DNA of 64,000 nucleotides from LLD-282 sp964395835 (GTDB taxonomy: Bacteria; Pseudomonadota; Gammaproteobacteria; Berkiellales; Berkiellaceae). The stretch covers positions 1 through 64,000 of the forward strand of contig CAYNBJ010000001.1 of NCBI GenBank assembly GCA_964395835.1, written 5' to 3'. Below the pieces are notes generated by a model. It made no database searches. It had not been told where the DNA came from and saw nothing but the letters and a program-made list of their open reading frames with translations. Position 1 is the first letter of the stretch. The number at the start of each line of letters is the position of its first letter. Shown piece after piece: positions 56,644-64,000 of this stretch. The translations under genes and the position numbers were made by a program.

Positions 56644-57883
56644 GAAAAACTTATCTCTTTTTTTAGAAAAATCTTGGGCTATCGCGCTCAGCGGAGGTGA
56701 AGATTCTTGTGTATTATATCATGGAATAAAATCACTTTTTCCCTTGAAAGAAATAGTATTGATTCATGTGCATCATGGAATTCAAAATGATGCTGATCTC
56801 TGGGCCAATTTCATCCTAAGATTAGGTAAGCACAATAAAGATCGGGTCATTATCAAACATATTTGCCCAGAAAAAAAAAATGAAGGCGACCTTCGTGATT
56901 TACGTTATCTAGCTTTTATTGAATCCATGCAAGAGATTGGTTCTATCCATGATGGAGTTTTATTTTTGGCACATCACTCCGATGATCAAAAAGAAACATT
57001 TTTATGGAGAGCATTACGAGGTGCGCCCTTTACACAACTTTTAGGCATACCATTTCACAGAGAACATCAGAATTTTACAATTGTGCGCCCGCTCTTATCA
57101 GTATCAAAAAAAGAAATTCTTGATTATAAAGCCCAACATCAAATCGAACATGTTATTGACCCGTCCAACTTCAAAAATGAATATTATAGAAATCATCTAC
57201 GCAATGAGGTTTTTAAAAAGCTTCCCTTCGAAGATGCAATTGATACAACCCTCTCTTACATGCATATAACAGATAGAGCGATTGAAGATTTACTGCATGC
57301 GCAAGGATACATATGGTCAGACAAGCACGTGCTTTTATGCCATCACGATCAAATTCACATATCTCGTGCTATTTTAATAATTTTATTCCAAAAATGGGTC
57401 AATCAACATGCACATTACCCACCATCAAAATCAGCTCTCTGTGAGTTTGTGCAGCAAATCATACAAGAAAAAATAGCCGTTTTAGCACTGAAAAAACAGC
57501 TGTATTTTTATGAGTGCAATCGAATATGGACTTATTCATCCCATATAAAACCGCTGAGTGACACATATCAGTTCAGCACTGAGGGCATAGAAGGTGCTTT
57601 TGGAACCTTCTATATAAAAATCCGATCCAAATCTTTAACCAAAAAACTGACTCTTCGAACAATTCATAAAAAAGAGCAGTTCTTCCTACCATATGCACCG
57701 CACAAAAAACGCAGTGCAGAAAGTCTATGGAAAGAATTTGAGCTTGGCCCCCAAAGAAGAAAATTTTACCCCGCTGTGATATCTGAATCAGGTGAAATTT
57801 ACTCTTACGGCGCTCATGTTTTTTTATCTCCGCCACAATGTGAAGAACTGTTCTTGAATTTTAAGATTGAAAAATTACACTAA
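56615..57883 (+). CDS. tilS: tRNA(Ile)-lysidine synthase
   Basis: 422 residues. Adds lysine to the wobble C of the CAU-anticodon tRNA-Ile so that it reads AUA. The PP-loop ATP motif is SGGEDS (26-31), where the usual form is SGGxDS; the HHxDDQ(x)ET motif appears as AHHSDDQKETFLWR. C-terminal tRNA-binding domains follow. The start lies 29 bases inside accA, so translation is coupled. The end overlaps tsaB on the opposite strand by nine bases. Confidence 0.92.
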   Translation: MTCPVLSTLKKNLSLFLEKSWAIALSGGEDSCVLYHGIKSLFPLKEIVLIHVHHGIQNDADLWANFILRLGKHNKDRVIIKHICPEKKNEGDLRDLRYLAFIESMQEIGSIHDGVLFLAHHSDDQKETFLWRALRGAPFTQLLGIPFHREHQNFTIVRPLLSVSKKEILDYKAQHQIEHVIDPSNFKNEYYRNHLRNEVFKKLPFEDAIDTTLSYMHITDRAIEDLLHAQGYIWSDKHVLLCHHDQIHISRAILIILFQKWVNQHAHYPPSKSALCEFVQQIIQEKIAVLALKKQLYFYECNRIWTYSSHIKPLSDTYQFSTEGIEGAFGTFYIKIRSKSLTKKLTLRTIHKKEQFFLPYAPHKKRSAESLWKEFELGPQRRKFYPAVISESGEIYSYGAHVFLSPPQCEELFLNFKIEKLH

Positions 57884-58462
57884 CGCGCAATACGCAGGAA
57901 TCAGTGCGAGAGGCTCTACAACACAATCTGTAGCATTTTCCAAAATAGCATCATAAAACACATTCAGATCGAGCTGCTGACAGGAAATATTGAATACGCT
58001 ATCTTCCTGTAAGGGCCCCCAATAAACACTGTCTCTTGGGGCATCCTCTATCTTCATCAATGCTCCTTCGCCTTTAGAAAATCGATCTCTGTAATACACA
58101 AATCCCTTTTTGGCAAAAATGGCACTTCCTTTCTGAGGCTGGCTCAATGTCATGCGATCAAGTAAATCGTATGCAGTTAAAGTGTATATCGGCAAACCAC
58201 TGATCGCCTGCAAAGTTGAGATAATGGCGCAGCTAACACGCACAGCATTAAAACGACCAGGGCCAATAATCACTCCCAGGCCATCTAAGGTACGCCAAGA
58301 CTCTTTCGTAGGAAAAATTTTTTTCAAAGATTGAAAAATAAAAATATCTTGTGGTGTACCAGACATCTCAGAGTGAATATGAATATTTATTGGCCTTTGC
58401 TTCGATCGAAAGTACAACTGAGAATACGATGTACAACTTTCCAGCATCAAAATATTAGGCAT
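57875..58462 (-). CDS. tsaB: tRNA threonylcarbamoyladenosine biosynthesis protein TsaB (divergent)
   Basis: 195 residues from the ATG at 58462 with SD AAGGGG; longer in-frame starts lie within nfuA. TsaB is an inactive ASKHA-fold partner that holds TsaD and TsaE for t6A formation on tRNA. The N-terminal MPNILMLESCTSYS and the central IIGPGRFNAVRVSCAI (family form GPGSFTGLRIG) identify it. The C-terminal PxYLR motif is reduced to IPAYCAL, so this is a diverged copy. It overlaps nfuA by eight bases, same strand. Confidence 0.82.
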   Translation of the reverse strand: MPNILMLESCTSYSQLYFRSKQRPINIHIHSEMSGTPQDIFIFQSLKKIFPTKESWRTLDGLGVIIGPGRFNAVRVSCAIISTLQAISGLPIYTLTAYDLLDRMTLSQPQKGSAIFAKKGFVYYRDRFSKGEGALMKIEDAPRDSVYWGPLQEDSVFNISCQQLDLNVFYDAILENATDCVVEPLALIPAYCALV

Positions 58463-59039
58463 AGGGCGTTTCCCCTTTATCATGATCTGTGAGATCAATA
58501 ATCGTTTTAATTTGAGGAAAATGCTCTTTAATTTTTTGTTCAAAAATATTTTTCAATGTTAAAGATGCCATTGAGCACCCTTGGCAACCACCTGAAAATC
58601 GAATAAAGACCTCCGAACCATCCAAAGAAATTTTTTCCACTCGCACATAACCTTTATGTGCATCCAAACTCGGCTGAATTTCTTTTGCAACATAATGACT
58701 AATCCGCTCTATCAGCGGCAAATCTTTGGCTTGGCCGTAAAGCAAAGGGAGATCGACTTCTAAATGACCATCAGTTAAAGATGTATTTTGATAAGAAATT
58801 TGCATCCCTTCTAAAAAATCAGATTGATTCAAAAGAAAATAAATTGGTGTTGCATTGTTCCAAATCACACCATACAAACTATTATTTTGTACAGTTTGAG
58901 TTTCTATCAGCTCAAAAGAGACACGGGCACGCACTGTGCCTGGTTCAGAGAGATGAAGAAAGGGGCTCACAGTCTTTTGATAATGTGATACAATTTCTTC
59001 AATAAAATTCCAAGCTTCTTGTGAAATATGGTATTGCAT
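58455..59039 (-). CDS. nfuA: Fe-S biogenesis protein NfuA
   Basis: 194 residues, close to E. coli NfuA (191). The N-terminal degenerate A-type (HesB-like) domain lacks the cysteines; the C-terminal NifU domain has GGCQGCSM with Cys152 and Cys155 that carry the 4Fe-4S cluster. It delivers clusters to target proteins such as aconitase under stress. It overlaps tsaB and follows the ABC ATPase gene by 35 bases, so it may be on one transcript with the transporter trio. Confidence 0.93.
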   Translation of the reverse strand: MQYHISQEAWNFIEEIVSHYQKTVSPFLHLSEPGTVRARVSFELIETQTVQNNSLYGVIWNNATPIYFLLNQSDFLEGMQISYQNTSLTDGHLEVDLPLLYGQAKDLPLIERISHYVAKEIQPSLDAHKGYVRVEKISLDGSEVFIRFSGGCQGCSMASLTLKNIFEQKIKEHFPQIKTIIDLTDHDKGETPYA

Positions 59040-59074
59040 GATACATCCTTATGAAAGTAAAGAGCTGTTTCTGA

Positions 59075-59803
59075 TTAAAGCATCATCTCTTTAACATCTT
59101 TTGCGTGATAGCCAGATAAATCGGTCAAAACAAGAGGGGGATTTTCATAATGAAGAATAATCATTTGATCGCAATAACGCAGAGCGAGATCGATATCATG
59201 ACTAATCATAAAAATAGCCCGATGACCTAGAGTTTTTTTATCAAAAAGCGTTTGTGTAATATAGTCTGTATGATGAACATCTAATTGACTTGTATATTCA
59301 TCAAGCAACCAAAGTGAAGCTGTGCTTTTTTTCAACATCTGAGCGGCAAAAAGTTGTTGTTCTCCTCCAGAAAGAGAGCGAAGTAAAGAGTGTTTGAAAG
59401 ATGCCCATTTTTTTTGAAAGACAACAGGAAAACTATTAATAAAATCTTCATATCGCTCCTGAATGAGAGGGAAGCGCCATGTCCACAGCTTCCAATTCTC
59501 TTCTAAAGACAAGTCTAAAAAAAGATTTTCATGCATTTTTTGACTCAAAACAATACGCTCTTGACTTAATTGCCTTTGATGATAAGAACTCAAAGGCGCA
59601 GCATTCAAAAGCACAGTACCTTGATAAGGGATCGTGGTGTTATCGACCAAAAGACGGGCCAAGGTAGACTTTCCTGTGCCATTTTGGCCGATAACTGCTG
59701 TAATCGTTTGTGGATAAAGATCGAAACTCAGCCCATTAAAAAAGACTCGTGAATTCGCCAAATATGAGAAAGACAAATCACGCACAGAAAGAATTTGAGA
59801 CAT
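59075..59803 (-). CDS. ABC transporter ATP-binding protein (partner of the permease at 59808)
   Basis: 242 residues. Walker A IGQNGTGKSTLA, signature LSGGEQQLFAA, Walker B LWLLDEYTS and H-loop MISHDIDLA are all present. Together with the permease and the periplasmic binding protein just upstream it forms a complete importer of the PF04392/TrpXYZ-like type. Gene spacing of four bases to the permease indicates one transcript. Substrate unknown, possibly an aromatic amino acid by analogy. Confidence 0.9.
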   Translation of the reverse strand: MSQILSVRDLSFSYLANSRVFFNGLSFDLYPQTITAVIGQNGTGKSTLARLLVDNTTIPYQGTVLLNAAPLSSYHQRQLSQERIVLSQKMHENLFLDLSLEENWKLWTWRFPLIQERYEDFINSFPVVFQKKWASFKHSLLRSLSGGEQQLFAAQMLKKSTASLWLLDEYTSQLDVHHTDYITQTLFDKKTLGHRAIFMISHDIDLALRYCDQMIILHYENPPLVLTDLSGYHAKDVKEMML

Positions 59804-59807
59804 GTGA

Positions 59808-60671
59808 CTATGCTCCTCTCAATGAGTACATTTTGTTTTGTCCATACATGACAGCATATAAAATCAGGCCGACAAAAAGCTTTAAATGCACAGGCTCAAA
59901 TCCTAAAGACATGAAAAATTGCAAAATCAAAAAATAAAAACAACTTGCTAAAAAAATTGCTATTAAATCTTTTAAAATTCCCGCAATTCTCAAACTGAAG
60001 TGAGAGCTCATTTTGTCCCCCAAAATGACAGCTGCGAGAGCAATCAAAGAAACTCCGCTCCCCATTGATAAATCTACAAATCCATAAACTTGAGCAAAAA
60101 GAGCTCCTGCAGTAGCATAAAGACTTCCTGCACCAGCTAGTCCAATAAAGCGATACAGTTCAGGGCGCAATCCAAAGCGATCCATCAAATACGGATTCGC
60201 ACCAAAAGCTTTAATCCCCAGGCCGATTGCGCTTTGACTTAACAAACACGTATACGCAACATAGAAGACATTGATAAGAAACAATACACTAATCCACTGC
60301 GAAAATGGAGAGGCTCGCAATACTGTTGCCTGACCAAACAAGGAGAGATTGGGCCGACCCAGAATCTCAAAATTGATAGAGTACAGCATAAAGCTCATTA
60401 AAATTCCAGCAATGAGAGGATGAACACGATGCCCTTTTTGCATAAAACTCAAGATACCCCCTGTTAAAGCACCACTCATAAAAACCAGAAGCATGGCTCC
60501 CCATGGACCAAGTGGTCCTAAAAAATGTGCATACACAGATGCACCTAGAACATAAGAGCCATCAGCGCTCAGATCTGTGATCTTTAAGAGCTTATATGCG
60601 ATATAAACTCCTATGACCGCTGGATAAAAAGCTAAAATTTGCTCCGTAAGGGCTATAAATAAAGCAAGCAT
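59808..60671 (-). CDS. ABC transporter permease (branched-chain/TrpY-like type)
   Basis: 287 residues with about eight to nine membrane segments. The words LKITDLSADGSYVLGASVYA and AGAGSLYATAGALFAQVYGFVDLSMG are typical for the permeases that partner ABC_sub_bind binding proteins. The middle gene of the three-gene importer. Confidence 0.88.
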   Translation of the reverse strand: MLALFIALTEQILAFYPAVIGVYIAYKLLKITDLSADGSYVLGASVYAHFLGPLGPWGAMLLVFMSGALTGGILSFMQKGHRVHPLIAGILMSFMLYSINFEILGRPNLSLFGQATVLRASPFSQWISVLFLINVFYVAYTCLLSQSAIGLGIKAFGANPYLMDRFGLRPELYRFIGLAGAGSLYATAGALFAQVYGFVDLSMGSGVSLIALAAVILGDKMSSHFSLRIAGILKDLIAIFLASCFYFLILQFFMSLGFEPVHLKLFVGLILYAVMYGQNKMYSLRGA

Positions 60672-60680
60672 CGCACTCCT

Positions 60681-61574
60681 TTAGGAAAAATCAGTCTGTA
60701 TGGCCATTATGGGAATAATGTTTTGTTTTTCAATAGAGTTCATATTGTACGTAAATTTTGCAGACTCTGCCAGGGAGATCTCCTGAGAGACTTGCTTGCC
60801 TGCTAAAAGATCTGCAATCAATGCGCCACTCAGCGATCCGATCTGAGTCTCTGCTACACCATAAGCTATAGTCGCGCCTTGAAAAACAGACGAAAGGTCC
60901 GAAGCAATAAGGGGAATTTTTCTCTTTTGTGCTTCTTGTATGAGATACGGCAAGGCACTGACGAGCAAATGATCTTTAAAAATGAATAAAGCTTTCACAT
61001 CTGAAGACACAGAACGCAAAGCAACTGGAATATCTTGAGATTGTTGAATAATTTTTTCTTCAAATGTGATTGAGCAATCATGAGCTGCCTTTCTTGCAGC
61101 TTTCATATCATCAAAGCTTTTATCTGTATTACTGTATAAAAAAGCTATTTTGGAAGCATAGGGTTGGAGTGCTTTCAACATATGATCAGGCAAGATCTGA
61201 TCGTCAATAACATATAATCTCTTCTGATAAGCATTTAAAAGACTTGCAGGAAGGCTTGCTGCAGCGCAAATCATAGTAGTTTCTTCCTGCTTTTCAAAAA
61301 CCGACAAAGTCATCTGCGCTGTTGCTGTACCTACAGAAACAATAAAATCATATTTATCATGTTTTACTTTTTGCAAAATTTGCGCCAAAAGAGCAGTATC
61401 CCCATAAGCATGAAAGGTTTTTACATCATGCGGAAAAAATTGCCTCAATCCGCGTTCTATATCATTCATAGCCTGATGCTCAAAAGGCAGCACGAGAGCA
61501 ATAAAAGGTTTTGCCCACACCACGCTAAAAAAGAACAAGAGCCCACGAAACAGATTGTTGCAGATGCGAATCAT
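60681..61574 (-). CDS. Periplasmic substrate-binding protein of an ABC importer (ABC_sub_bind, TrpX-like)
   Basis: 297 residues. Signal peptide (ending FFSVVWAKP), then a two-lobed binding protein with VSVGTATAQMTLSVFEK, IAFLYSNTDKSF and ATIAYGVAETQIGSLSGALIADLLAGK, the typical end of this family. In streptococci the TrpXYZ relatives import tryptophan; the ligand here is not known. First gene of the transporter operon. Confidence 0.88.
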   Translation of the reverse strand: MIRICNNLFRGLLFFFSVVWAKPFIALVLPFEHQAMNDIERGLRQFFPHDVKTFHAYGDTALLAQILQKVKHDKYDFIVSVGTATAQMTLSVFEKQEETTMICAAASLPASLLNAYQKRLYVIDDQILPDHMLKALQPYASKIAFLYSNTDKSFDDMKAARKAAHDCSITFEEKIIQQSQDIPVALRSVSSDVKALFIFKDHLLVSALPYLIQEAQKRKIPLIASDLSSVFQGATIAYGVAETQIGSLSGALIADLLAGKQVSQEISLAESAKFTYNMNSIEKQNIIPIMAIQTDFS

Positions 61575-61641
61575 GATTCTACGCCTTATTGTGTGATTGC
61601 TGTTCTCAAAGATTTTATCGAAAATGAAAGAAAAGGTCTAT

Positions 61642-63063
61642 TTATTGTTTTTTATGATAAAGAACAAAATATCCCTCCACAGTCTGAGCCTGATGTATCC
61701 GAAGTGCATGTTCAAAAATTTGAATCTGGCAATTTTGCAATTGCAGTGCGAGATGCTCAAAAAATTCACGTTTATAAACAAACCGAACCTCTGGTGTCAG
61801 ACGAAAATCTTCATGATGATTTTGAGTTTCTTTTTCAGCACTTAAAATAATCATACCGTCTAAAGGTAAAGCTCTCCAAAGATGTAAAATCAACTCTCTA
61901 GTCAAAGAACCTAAATAGTTTGTCACTTCAATACAGCAAACGAGATCAAAGCTATTATTTTTGTACAAAGACCAATCCCTTAAATCAGCACAAATCAGTT
62001 TGTCATACAATCTTTTTTTTCTTGCTTGACTCAGCATCCCTTCTGAGCAATCAACACCCACAAGAGAACTAGCCGCATCTCGGAGCATCAAACCCATTTC
62101 TCCTGTACCACACCCGAGATCCAGTACTCGCACGGCAGAACGTGCAGCAAGATACGTCCCCAAAAGAGATCTAGCATAAGCACATGATTCAGAAGACAGA
62201 GTTTTTTTCATATGATCATCATAAGAATAACTGTATTGATCAAAAAGGCTTTCGATAAAAGATCTATCCAAAGAATCACAATACTCTTGAGAATAAGCTT
62301 TCACTAAAGTTGTGGCTAAAATATGTTTCGGCTCTTTTTCTAAAATTTTCTGACAACACTCAAGCGCTTTAAGATTATGACCATAATAATGAAAAATAAG
62401 TGCAGTGTTGTATAAAGCTGGAATATGATATGGCTCATTCCACAAAGCGTATTGATAATATTGAAGAGCGTTTTCAAAATCTCCAAGTAAATAATAGCTC
62501 AGCCCATAATGAAACCAAACTTCTGCGTCACAATCATCCAAAAACATTTCTTGAATTTGATTGAAGTATTTTAGAGCTCTGTGAGGTTGCTTAATTTTAA
62601 TTAATGCAATTGCATAATTTCTCAACCACGAACTATTAGGATACGACTGCATAATATTTTCACTATTTTCAAAATATTCAACAGCTAAAGCAAAATTGCT
62701 CATCATACAGCAACAATACGCAGCACTGACCCAATAAGATGGCTGAAGAGGATTTAAACTAATAAGTTGTTTATATAAAGATAGAGCCTGCAATATATTC
62801 CCCTTTTTATATAAAAGATGAGCATGCACGCTTTTAATTCCTTGATGATTGGGATAAGAGGGAGAATAATGCTCTATGAGATTTTGCGCTCGATCATAAT
62901 ATTCAAGTTTAATCATGACTTTGGCCCAATCAATAGCAAGCTCTAATGAAGGTAAATTTTTATACAAACTTTCAAAAATTTTATTCGCTTGTCGATAATT
63001 TTTTTTTAAAATTTCTTGACGAGCCTCTGACCATAAAATCAAGGCACTACGTTGATTCTCCAT
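61642..63063 (-). CDS. TPR-repeat protein with C-terminal SAM-dependent methyltransferase domain
   Basis: 473 residues. About seven to eight TPR repeats span residues 1-255 (for example FENALQYYQYALWNEPYHI). A class I methyltransferase domain follows from about 290, with motif I VLDLGCGTGEMG, the acidic residue in SLVGVDCSEGML, and motif IV FDLVCCIEVTNYLG. TPR-methyltransferase fusions methylate proteins or small molecules; the target is unknown. The start overlaps tadA by 17 bases, so translation is coupled. Confidence 0.85.
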   Translation of the reverse strand: MENQRSALILWSEARQEILKKNYRQANKIFESLYKNLPSLELAIDWAKVMIKLEYYDRAQNLIEHYSPSYPNHQGIKSVHAHLLYKKGNILQALSLYKQLISLNPLQPSYWVSAAYCCCMMSNFALAVEYFENSENIMQSYPNSSWLRNYAIALIKIKQPHRALKYFNQIQEMFLDDCDAEVWFHYGLSYYLLGDFENALQYYQYALWNEPYHIPALYNTALIFHYYGHNLKALECCQKILEKEPKHILATTLVKAYSQEYCDSLDRSFIESLFDQYSYSYDDHMKKTLSSESCAYARSLLGTYLAARSAVRVLDLGCGTGEMGLMLRDAASSLVGVDCSEGMLSQARKKRLYDKLICADLRDWSLYKNNSFDLVCCIEVTNYLGSLTRELILHLWRALPLDGMIILSAEKETQNHHEDFRLTPEVRFVYKREFFEHLALQLQNCQIQIFEHALRIHQAQTVEGYFVLYHKKQ

Positions 63064-63520
63064 TTTTTCTCCTCTGTTTAAAAAAACTCTCCAACAAAGA
63101 CTGTGATTGCTCCTCTAAAACACCACTCTCAAACAGAACATGGTGATTCATATGAGGACTTTGATAAAAATTATGAATACGGTGCACAGAGCAAGAGCGG
63201 CTGTCTTTTGCTGCCACAACAATTTTTCCAACCCGTGCGTGAATCAAAGCGCCAATACACATGAGGCATGGCTCTAAAGTACAATAGACAGTTGTTTGTA
63301 TTCCTAGGCGATAGTTTTTAATCGTAGCAGCTGCCTCTCTAAGAGCTAAAATTTCAGCATGTGCAGTAGGATCGAGCAAAATAATTGTTTGATTATGTGA
63401 TTTGCCAATAATGACATCATTACGAACAATCACACATCCAATAGGGACTTCTTTTTTTGCATAAGCTTTTGCAGCCTCTTCTAAAGCTAAATGCATATAA
63501 TGTTCATCTGAATTTATCAT
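63047..63520 (-). CDS. tadA: tRNA-specific adenosine deaminase
   Basis: 157 residues. Deaminates A34 of tRNA-Arg(ACG) to inosine. The zinc site is complete: HAE (His54, Glu56) and PCLMC (Cys85, Cys88). The C-terminal helix is typical of TadA. It is divergent from xseA and overlaps the TPR-methyltransferase gene. Confidence 0.93.
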   Translation of the reverse strand: MINSDEHYMHLALEEAAKAYAKKEVPIGCVIVRNDVIIGKSHNQTIILLDPTAHAEILALREAAATIKNYRLGIQTTVYCTLEPCLMCIGALIHARVGKIVVAAKDSRSCSVHRIHNFYQSPHMNHHVLFESGVLEEQSQSLLESFFKQRRKNGEST

Positions 63521-63586
63521 AAGATACCATTTTAGAAAGCAGTGTGGGACAATCAGATTATTCTCTGTTTTTCAAGAAGAATTAGC

Positions 63587-64000
63587 ATGGATATTATTTC
63601 TCAAGAGGACAATACACAATGGTCACGGGAAGTATATACAGTTTCAGAATTTAATCAATTGGTTCAAAAAAACTTACAAGTATCTTTTTCAATGATTGCT
63701 GTTAGTGGCGAACTTTGCTCTCTATACCTTGCGCAATCTGGGCATCTTTATGGGGTACTCAAAGATCGCAATAGTCAAATCAGGTTTGTGTGTTATCAAG
63801 GAGTCCGCAAACAAATTTCTTTTGAACTGCGCGATGGAATGGAAGTTTTATTTGTTGGAGAGGCTGCTCTTTATAAGCCCAAAGGCGAATTCCAGTTTAT
63901 CATCAAAAAAATTGAACCATTAGGCCTTGGCGCGCTCAAACTGGCATTTGAACAACTCAAAGCAAAATTACAAGCAGAGGGTCTTTTCTGTGAATCACAA
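63587..64000 (+). CDS. xseA: Exodeoxyribonuclease VII large subunit (5' part, cut by window end)
   Basis: 138 codons from the ATG at 63587 run open to the window end. The N-terminal OB-fold is recognisable: YTVSEFNQLVQKNL, then SGELCSLYLAQSGHLYGVLKDRNSQI and VLFVGEAALYKPKGEFQFII, followed by LGALKLAFEQLKAKLQAEGLF. XseA with XseB degrades single-stranded DNA. The rest lies outside the window. Confidence 0.93.
   Translation, partial: MDIISQEDNTQWSREVYTVSEFNQLVQKNLQVSFSMIAVSGELCSLYLAQSGHLYGVLKDRNSQIRFVCYQGVRKQISFELRDGMEVLFVGEAALYKPKGEFQFIIKKIEPLGLGALKLAFEQLKAKLQAEGLFCESQ

Noticed and set aside
61359..61850. Plus-strand frame of 163 codons
   Set aside because: It runs antisense through the start of the binding protein and the end of the methyltransferase, both of which have clear domains.

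Overview
This is an AT-rich, gene-dense stretch of a chromosome from an intracellular gammaproteobacterium of the Legionellales type (Coxiella, Rickettsiella or Berkiella-like). Two lines of evidence support this. First, a Dot/Icm type IVB secretion locus has the Legionella-like layout, icmV-dotA divergent from icmW-icmX. Second, the housekeeping genes are gammaproteobacterial: RpoS, NfuA, a Mip-type FKBP, an accA-tilS pair and map next to rpsB. The exact genus cannot be read from the sequence alone.

Layout. 1-1.6 kb: the tail of an unknown gene, then gltA. 1.6-5.5 kb: a small protein with a double-glycine leader, small hypothetical genes, then an overlapping pair, a PAP2 phosphatase and an MGDG-synthase-like glycosyltransferase. 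5.5-10.2 kb: a glycosyltransferase, a C39-peptidase ABC exporter and its HlyD/CvaA-like adaptor. 10.3-13.3 kb: an rpsB-tsf fusion (ribosomal protein S2 joined in frame to EF-Ts), divergent from map. 13.4-21.2 kb: accessory genes, namely a membrane protein with N-terminal SAYN repeats, a transposase-type zinc-ribbon protein and a giant protein of about 42 ankyrin repeats. 21.4-35.3 kb: the Dot/Icm locus, with icmV followed by FOUR tandem dotA paralogues on the minus strand, and icmW, a small exported protein, icmX and a polytopic membrane protein on the plus strand. 35.6-64 kb: mostly core genes: monothiol glutaredoxin, peroxiredoxin and SodB; nrdAB; three tRNAs; bamD, mutY, mip, rpoS; acnA and fumC; secDF; accA and tilS; an ABC transporter trio; nfuA, tsaB, tadA and the start of xseA.

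How the genes work together. The dotA array and icmVWX would form inner-membrane and accessory parts of the effector-translocation machine, and the adjacent ankyrin giant is a plausible effector. The C39 exporter, its adaptor and the double-glycine-leader protein form a candidate peptide-export system separate from Dot/Icm. gltA, acnA and fumC supply TCA-cycle steps. Grx, Prx and SodB are an oxidative-defence cluster.

The strongest points for follow-up are the S2-EF-Ts fusion, the quadruple dotA array, and the double-glycine cargo candidate with its exporter. Next come the internally homogenised ankyrin repeats and an assembly gap of 100 N inside an 18-bp repeat that falsely shifts the frame of the last dotA paralogue.
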